A program made the translations under genes and the position numbers. Shown piece after piece: positions 29,080-32,218 of a stretch of DNA of 32,218 nucleotides (its first letter is position 1; each line of letters begins with the position of its first letter). The notes below the pieces were generated by a model, which worked only from the letters and a program-made list of their open reading frames with translations, was not told the DNA's origin and did not search any database. Source of the DNA: a virus; IMG/VR virus record IMGVR_UViG_3300032291_000797, positions 1 through 32,218 of that record; one strand, written 5' to 3'.

Positions 29080-30067
29080 CGTGCAAAAGAGAGCGCAGGA
29101 ATTAGACGAGGCTCGTCGAATTCGTATCGTTCGTCCTGATGAGGTGGACTTTGAGAAGTACCTCAAGGCCAACGATGTGGCTCAGAAGGTTCGCAAGACC
29201 CATGAGTTTTTGGATGAACTTGAAGAGGAATTGGCAAGCCCAGTCGTTGAGAATTTCCAAACTATGCCGTGGGCTAAGACGCATCATGGCTTTCAGTACC
29301 GACCCGGCGAGGTCACCCTTTACGCAGGTGGCAACGGCGGCGGCAAGAGCATGGTCACAGGCATGATTGCCCTTGACCTCATCAAGCAAAAGCAGAAGGT
29401 GATGATTGCATCGTTTGAGATGAAGCCTAAGCGCACGCTGTACCGTATGCTCCGCCAATTTTCTGGCGAAAACATTGAGGCTCCACGGTATGTAGAAAAG
29501 GCACGCTACTTGACCAACTTGTTTGACCGCATGAGGGGTTACGCAGGCGATGAGATGTGGCTATATGACCAACAAGGCACAGTGACCGCCCAACAGGTAA
29601 TTGCTGTCTCACGTTACAGCGCGGTGGAGTTGGGTGTTCAACACATCTTCATTGACTCACTCATGAAGTGTGTGTCTGGTGAGGATGACTACAACGCGCA
29701 AAAGATGTTCGTTGACGAAATCACATCCCTTGCTCGTGACCACAACATCCATGTGCATTTGATTCATCACATCCGCAAATTGCAGAGCGAGGAAATCAAA
29801 CCCAACAAGAACGACATCAAAGGCTCAGGCTCTATCAGTGACCAAGTGGACAACGTCTTGATGGTGTGGCGCAACAAGAAAAAGGAACACGACGCACAAA
29901 ACGGCTCAGTTGACGTAATGATTCCAGACGCTTACCTAATGTGCGAGAAGCAACGCAACGGCGAAGCTGAGGACTGGTACTCGCTTTGGTATCACAAAGA
30001 CAGTCAACAGTTTGTCGAGTATCACGACTCAGTGCCGATGTCTTTTGACAACGGAGGAAGGTTTTGA
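29066..30067 (+). CDS. DnaB/gp4-type replicative helicase
   Basis: 333 residues, a single RecA-type ATPase domain. Walker A GGNGGGKS at 88-95 (Lys94), a conserved ASFEM segment (~115) after it, Walker B HIFIDSLMK (Asp197), and KGSGSISDQVDNVLMVWRNK (252-271), the motif of DnaB-family helicases that carries the inter-subunit residues. The N-terminal ~65 residues form an acidic helical region in place of the DnaB N-terminal domain. It should assemble as a 5'-3' hexameric helicase at the fork. GGAGG precedes the ATG. Length is close to the helicase half of T7 gp4; the primase half is absent. Confidence 0.8.
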   Translation: MQTSDVQKRAQELDEARRIRIVRPDEVDFEKYLKANDVAQKVRKTHEFLDELEEELASPVVENFQTMPWAKTHHGFQYRPGEVTLYAGGNGGGKSMVTGMIALDLIKQKQKVMIASFEMKPKRTLYRMLRQFSGENIEAPRYVEKARYLTNLFDRMRGYAGDEMWLYDQQGTVTAQQVIAVSRYSAVELGVQHIFIDSLMKCVSGEDDYNAQKMFVDEITSLARDHNIHVHLIHHIRKLQSEEIKPNKNDIKGSGSISDQVDNVLMVWRNKKKEHDAQNGSVDVMIPDAYLMCEKQRNGEAEDWYSLWYHKDSQQFVEYHDSVPMSFDNGGRF

Positions 30068-30306
30068 ATGCCGAAGACGAAAAAACTAGAGAGCGTGAGC
30101 ATATGTACCGTTGTCTCGTTCGGGAGGTCATCAAGATGCGCATTAAAAGTCGCGATGGCGCATACCGTTGGCTCAACGGTTACGTTAACAGTAGTGGGCG
30201 GTATCAGAAAGGGTGGAACGAACTTCACCCCGAATCGAATCTTGAAAAAGATGTTAGAGAACAATGGATTAAAGGCAACCGAGGCAAAGATGGAGAATGG
30301 AAATGA
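30064..30306 (+). CDS. DUF7696-like small protein, TTG start
   Basis: 80 residues. The segment MYRCLVREVIKMRIKSRDGA, then YRWLNG, KGWNELHPES and LEKDVREQW resembles a small phage family (DUF7696-type) of unknown function. The start is probably the TTG at 30064: it overlaps the helicase stop by four bases (TTGA) and lies six bases after GGAGG. An ATG at 30068 is in another frame and gives an implausible product. Basic and soluble, in the replication operon. Confidence 0.6.
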   Translation: MNAEDEKTREREHMYRCLVREVIKMRIKSRDGAYRWLNGYVNSSGRYQKGWNELHPESNLEKDVREQWIKGNRGKDGEWK

Positions 30307-30566
30307 ACTTTGAAAAAAACTTACTGTCGCAAGGTCAAGCGTTCTTTACGCAAGACGAGTTCAACAAGGCGTTGAGCGAAGCGAAGGCTGAAATCATGGC
30401 TGTGGCAATTCAAACAACCAAGCAAGCCATGTTCATGGAGCGTCAGGCTTGCGCTGAGATGGCTTTTGCTTATGAGGCAAAGCTGGCTGGCAAAGAGGAC
30501 GACGAGAACTTCAACTCGCCACTTGCCAATGACATTCTTAACCGCATACCAGCACAACGCCAATGA
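30303..30566 (+). CDS. Small helical protein in replication operon
   Basis: 87 residues from ATG 30303, which overlaps the previous stop (ATGA) and has GGAG seven bases upstream; an in-frame ATG two codons earlier is too close to that site. Sequence features: TQDEFNKALSEAKAEIMAVA, a Met/Ala-rich helix, and an acidic KEDDENFNSP region. No Cys cluster or membrane segment. It overlaps the RusA start by four bases. Function unknown. Confidence 0.55.
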   Translation: MNFEKNLLSQGQAFFTQDEFNKALSEAKAEIMAVAIQTTKQAMFMERQACAEMAFAYEAKLAGKEDDENFNSPLANDILNRIPAQRQ

Positions 30567-30910
30567 TTGAACTAACACTTCCTTGGCCTCCAACGGTCAA
30601 CACTTATTGGCGTAACTTCAATGGTCGCACCATCATCAGTGCAAAGGGTCGCGAGTACCGCAAGGCTGTCGCTGACCAAGTGCTGATTCAACGTGCCGCC
30701 AAGCACATCGACTATGCGGTGAAGGTGGAGATTGAGGCGTTCCGCCCAGACCGTCGTCGTCGCGATTTGGATAACTTGCTGAAGGCTCTTTTGGATGCCA
30801 TGACCTCCGCTGGGGTTATGGAGGACGACGCCCTGATTGCTGACTTGCGAATCTATTGGGCAGACGAGGTCGGTGGCATGGTCAAGGTGACCATAGAGGG
30901 GATGGAATGA
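30563..30910 (+). CDS. rusA: RusA-type Holliday junction resolvase
   Basis: 115 residues, the usual RusA length (about 120). The N-terminal strand LTLPWPPTVNTYWRN and the core RPDRRRRDLDNLLKALLDAM, then GVMEDDALI, contain the metal-binding aspartates (Asp68, Asp70 and Asp88/Asp89) found in RusA at its D70, D72 and D91. It should resolve four-way junctions formed during phage recombination or replication, complementing the exonuclease and SSB-like protein of the leftward operon. The ATGA overlaps at both ends show strong coupling. Confidence 0.88.
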   Translation: MIELTLPWPPTVNTYWRNFNGRTIISAKGREYRKAVADQVLIQRAAKHIDYAVKVEIEAFRPDRRRRDLDNLLKALLDAMTSAGVMEDDALIADLRIYWADEVGGMVKVTIEGME

Positions 30911-31029
30911 ATTGGATTATTTCGTTGGTGGTGGTGTACTTCCTGTTCACAGGGGAGCCGCCTTTGATTGACGTATTGCACGACCACGTCATGCATTACC
31001 TCGCAGAAAAAGAAAAGGGCCGCAAATGA
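30907..31029 (+). CDS. Small membrane protein
   Basis: 40 residues (MNWIISLVVVYFLFTGEPPL, then IDVLHDHVMHYLAEKEKGRK). One hydrophobic helix (~3-15) is followed by a His-rich amphipathic stretch and a basic tail. Too short for usual calling, but it starts at an ATGA overlap with RusA and ends at another with the next gene. Function unknown. Confidence 0.5.
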   Translation: MNWIISLVVVYFLFTGEPPLIDVLHDHVMHYLAEKEKGRK

Positions 31030-31196
31030 AAACAGAACCAGACTTGATTGACATCTACGCCATGTTTGCTTTGATGGGCCTCATGCAGAAGCCAACCAAG
31101 GGCAAGTCAAAGATAGATGTGGCCTACGAGGCTTTCGAGCAAGCGCAGGCAATGGTCGAGGTACGCGAAGACTTCGTAAACAAGAGGGGTGACTGA
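31026..31196 (+). CDS. Small acidic/helical protein
   Basis: 56 residues (MKTEPDLIDIYAMFALMGLM, then QKPTKGKSKIDVAYEAFEQA, QAMVEVREDFVNKRGD). Amphipathic helices, soluble. The four-base overlap at its start and the one-base overlap with the next gene (TGATG) support translation. Function unknown. Confidence 0.5.
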   Translation: MKTEPDLIDIYAMFALMGLMQKPTKGKSKIDVAYEAFEQAQAMVEVREDFVNKRGD

Positions 31197-31315
31197 TGGC
31201 GACATTTTTGAACATCCTTGGTTTGTTTTTTATGGTATCTGGAATTGCGGCTTGGTTCTTCAGTGGGTTTTTATTGTGGTACTACTGGCTTTGTATGCCA
31301 AAAAAGGAGGAGTAA
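31196..31315 (+). CDS. Small membrane protein
   Basis: 39 residues (MATFLNILGLFFMVSGIAAW, then FFSGFLLWYYWLCMPKKEE). Continuous hydrophobic segment of about 30 residues, probably one or two membrane helices, with a charged C-terminus. AAGGAGG lies at its end and serves the next gene. Function unknown; could be a lysis or envelope modulator. Confidence 0.48.
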   Translation: MATFLNILGLFFMVSGIAAWFFSGFLLWYYWLCMPKKEE

Positions 31316-31462
31316 ATGTTTGAAACTTTTGGAGATTTCTTTTGGACGTTCATGGCAATGTCTGGATTCATGTTTTGGATATGCCTTGTAATTTTTATTG
31401 GCATGGTCATCAAGCGCAACCGCTCAATCAATCGAGCAAAAAGGGGAATGTTTTATGAGTGA
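31316..31462 (+). CDS. Small membrane protein
   Basis: 48 residues (MFETFGDFFWTFMAMSGFMF, then WICLVIFIGMVIKRNRSINR, AKRGMFYE). One long aromatic/Met-rich membrane helix with a basic cytoplasmic tail. The ATG immediately follows the previous stop, with GGAGG at good distance. It overlaps the next gene by eight bases. Function unknown. Confidence 0.5.
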   Translation: MFETFGDFFWTFMAMSGFMFWICLVIFIGMVIKRNRSINRAKRGMFYE

Positions 31463-31787
31463 AGAGAGAGACCCGCACAAGGCTGTTGACTACATCCTGA
31501 AGCACGCCGCGTTGTTTGCCAAAGCAAAGGCGGAGCGTACCTACATTGAGCAGTTCCGTAAAAGCCTGAAAGGGATTTTGATGAAGCGGAGTATGGAGAC
31601 CGCAATCGGTGCGCAAGAGCGAGAGGCTTATGCCCACCCTGAGATGGTTGAGTTGCTCATAGGCTTGAAGGCCGCAGTTGAGATTGAGGAGAAGTTGAAG
31701 TGGGACATCACAGCCGCAGAGTTGCGTGTCGAAATTTGGCGAACAGAGCAAGCAAATAACAGAGCAGAAGGAAAGGCAACGCTATGA
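31455..31787 (+). CDS. Phage protein of unknown function, helical
   Basis: 110 residues from ATG 31455 (AAGGGG upstream); a frame open 19 codons earlier overlaps the preceding gene and looks spurious. Charged helical sequence: DPHKAVDYILKHAALFAKAK, AERTYIEQFRKSLKGILMKR, GAQEREAYAHPEMVELLIG, KLKWDITAAELRVEIWRTEQ. The GAQEREAYA motif and length resemble a widespread small phage family whose role I do not know. The four-base overlap with the downstream lipoprotein indicates co-translation. Confidence 0.62.
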   Translation: MSEERDPHKAVDYILKHAALFAKAKAERTYIEQFRKSLKGILMKRSMETAIGAQEREAYAHPEMVELLIGLKAAVEIEEKLKWDITAAELRVEIWRTEQANNRAEGKATL

Positions 31788-32044
31788 AAAAGATTTTTAT
31801 TTTGGTTTGCGCAGTGGGCGCGTTGGTTGGTTGTTCGTCAAACAAGGAGCCGCACGTCACAGTGCAGAACCTCATCATGGACAAGAACATTCAGCCGCTG
31901 AGTCGCGGTGAACAGATTGACGCCATCAAGGACTGCCAAGAGGCTGGCTTACGCGCCCGCGTGATATACGGCAAGCGCTATGTCAATGGCTACAGCACTG
32001 AGACTGTCATCGACGTTCTCTGTTCTAACAAGTATGCGTTTTAA
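31784..32044 (+). CDS. Small phage lipoprotein
   Basis: 86 residues. Signal peptide MKKIFILVCAVGALVGCSSN with lipobox L-V-G-C and lipidated Cys17, followed by Ser-Ser (outer-membrane sorting expected). Mature part: PHVTVQNLIMDKNIQPLSRG, CQEAGLRARVIYGKRYVNGY and VIDVLCSNKYAF, with two further cysteines. ATGA overlap with the upstream gene. Could serve in entry exclusion or as a spanin-like partner, but it is not beside the lysis genes. Function not assigned. Confidence 0.65.
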   Translation: MKKIFILVCAVGALVGCSSNKEPHVTVQNLIMDKNIQPLSRGEQIDAIKDCQEAGLRARVIYGKRYVNGYSTETVIDVLCSNKYAF

Positions 32045-32218
32045 TACTTTTCAATGGGGGGTCATCCACGCTTTGTCGTGGGTGGTCTGCCTCGCGGATG
32101 GATGGGTCATCCATAACCACGTCTTGTTTGGCGTAGGTCTATTTTTTATGTTTTATTCAATGCGGAGGATGATTGTGACAGCGACACCAGAGGATGATGA
32201 ATTTGAGCAAATCATGCG
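32034..32218 (+). CDS. Membrane protein, 3'-truncated by window end
   Basis: At least 61 residues from ATG 32034, overlapping the lipoprotein gene by 11 bases; the frame is open to the last base. Two hydrophobic segments (FQWGVIHALSWVVCLADGWV and VLFGVGLFFMFYSM) are followed by a charged region MRRMIVTATPEDDEFEQIM. Probably a two-helix membrane protein with a cytoplasmic tail; the end is outside the window. Function unknown. Confidence 0.5.
   Translation, partial: MRFNTFQWGVIHALSWVVCLADGWVIHNHVLFGVGLFFMFYSMRRMIVTATPEDDEFEQIM

Noticed and set aside
30068-30313. ATG-started frame overlapping the small gene after the helicase
   Set aside because: ATG is ten bases from GGAGG and the product has no family resemblance, while the TTG-started frame is six bases from GGAGG and resembles a known small phage family.
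1-32218. Circular or terminally redundant complete genome
   Set aside because: The last and first open frames would happen to join in phase, but the join would fuse a small membrane protein to a fibre; no terminal repeat is visible and terminase, portal and capsid genes are missing.

Overview
This window is a piece of a tailed-phage (Caudoviricetes) genome, most likely a short-tailed virus of the T7/P22/SU10 architectural type. The evidence is a dense run of virion genes that includes a head-tail adaptor, a nozzle-like protein, several very large low-complexity internal/ejection-type proteins and a virion-associated cell-wall hydrolase, with no tape-measure or sheath gene. Both ends cut through open reading frames, so this is not a complete genome: terminase, portal, major capsid protein and DNA polymerase are not here. 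The host is a Gram-negative bacterium (two lipoproteins with a lipobox, a GTA-type 3TM holin). The small accessory proteins and the YdaS/DUF1376 pair resemble those of phages of freshwater Burkholderiales, but this host guess is only an inference.

Layout. 1-7306 (+): tail-fibre/adhesin module, namely a partial repeat-built fibre, three small structural proteins, two tandem paralogous FN3 plus Gly-rich adhesins, a small assembly-type protein and a third Gly-rich protein. 7317-8826 (+): lysis cassette with three small proteins (two with a membrane segment), a 3TM holin and an M15-type endolysin. 8829-13213 (+): adaptor, a surface-type structural protein, the nozzle-like protein and a small companion. 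13210-15040 (+): the unusual part, an acyl carrier protein, a complete 3-oxoacyl-ACP synthase with a Cys-His-His triad, and a small protein of unknown function, coupled by stop/start overlaps into the structural operon. 15043-24191 (+): four internal/ejection-type proteins ending with a glucosaminidase-like one, closed by a strong intrinsic terminator at 24220-24245.

24244-27697 (-): an early/recombination operon convergent with the late genes, holding an SSB-like protein with an acidic DDDIPF tip, a RecB/Cas4-like nuclease, a second possible PD-(D/E)XK nuclease, a lipoprotein and small proteins. At 27700-27800 two divergent promoters share their -35 region and lie among three GGTGT repeats. 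27801-32218 (+): YdaS-like regulator, DUF1376 replication protein, stand-alone CHC2 primase zinc finger, DnaB/gp4-type helicase, RusA resolvase, and a tight string of very small genes, several encoding membrane proteins or lipoproteins, many of them below usual ORF-calling lengths.

The best candidate for a new system is the ACP-ketosynthase pair at 13210-14597 with its flanking genes. Its position inside the virion operon, instead of among early metabolic genes, suggests that the virus assembles or transfers an acyl group late in infection, possibly in connection with virion proteins or the host envelope. That role is a hypothesis. No tRNA, rRNA, CRISPR array, integrase, transposase or reverse transcriptase was seen, and no stretch over 300 bases lacks a gene.
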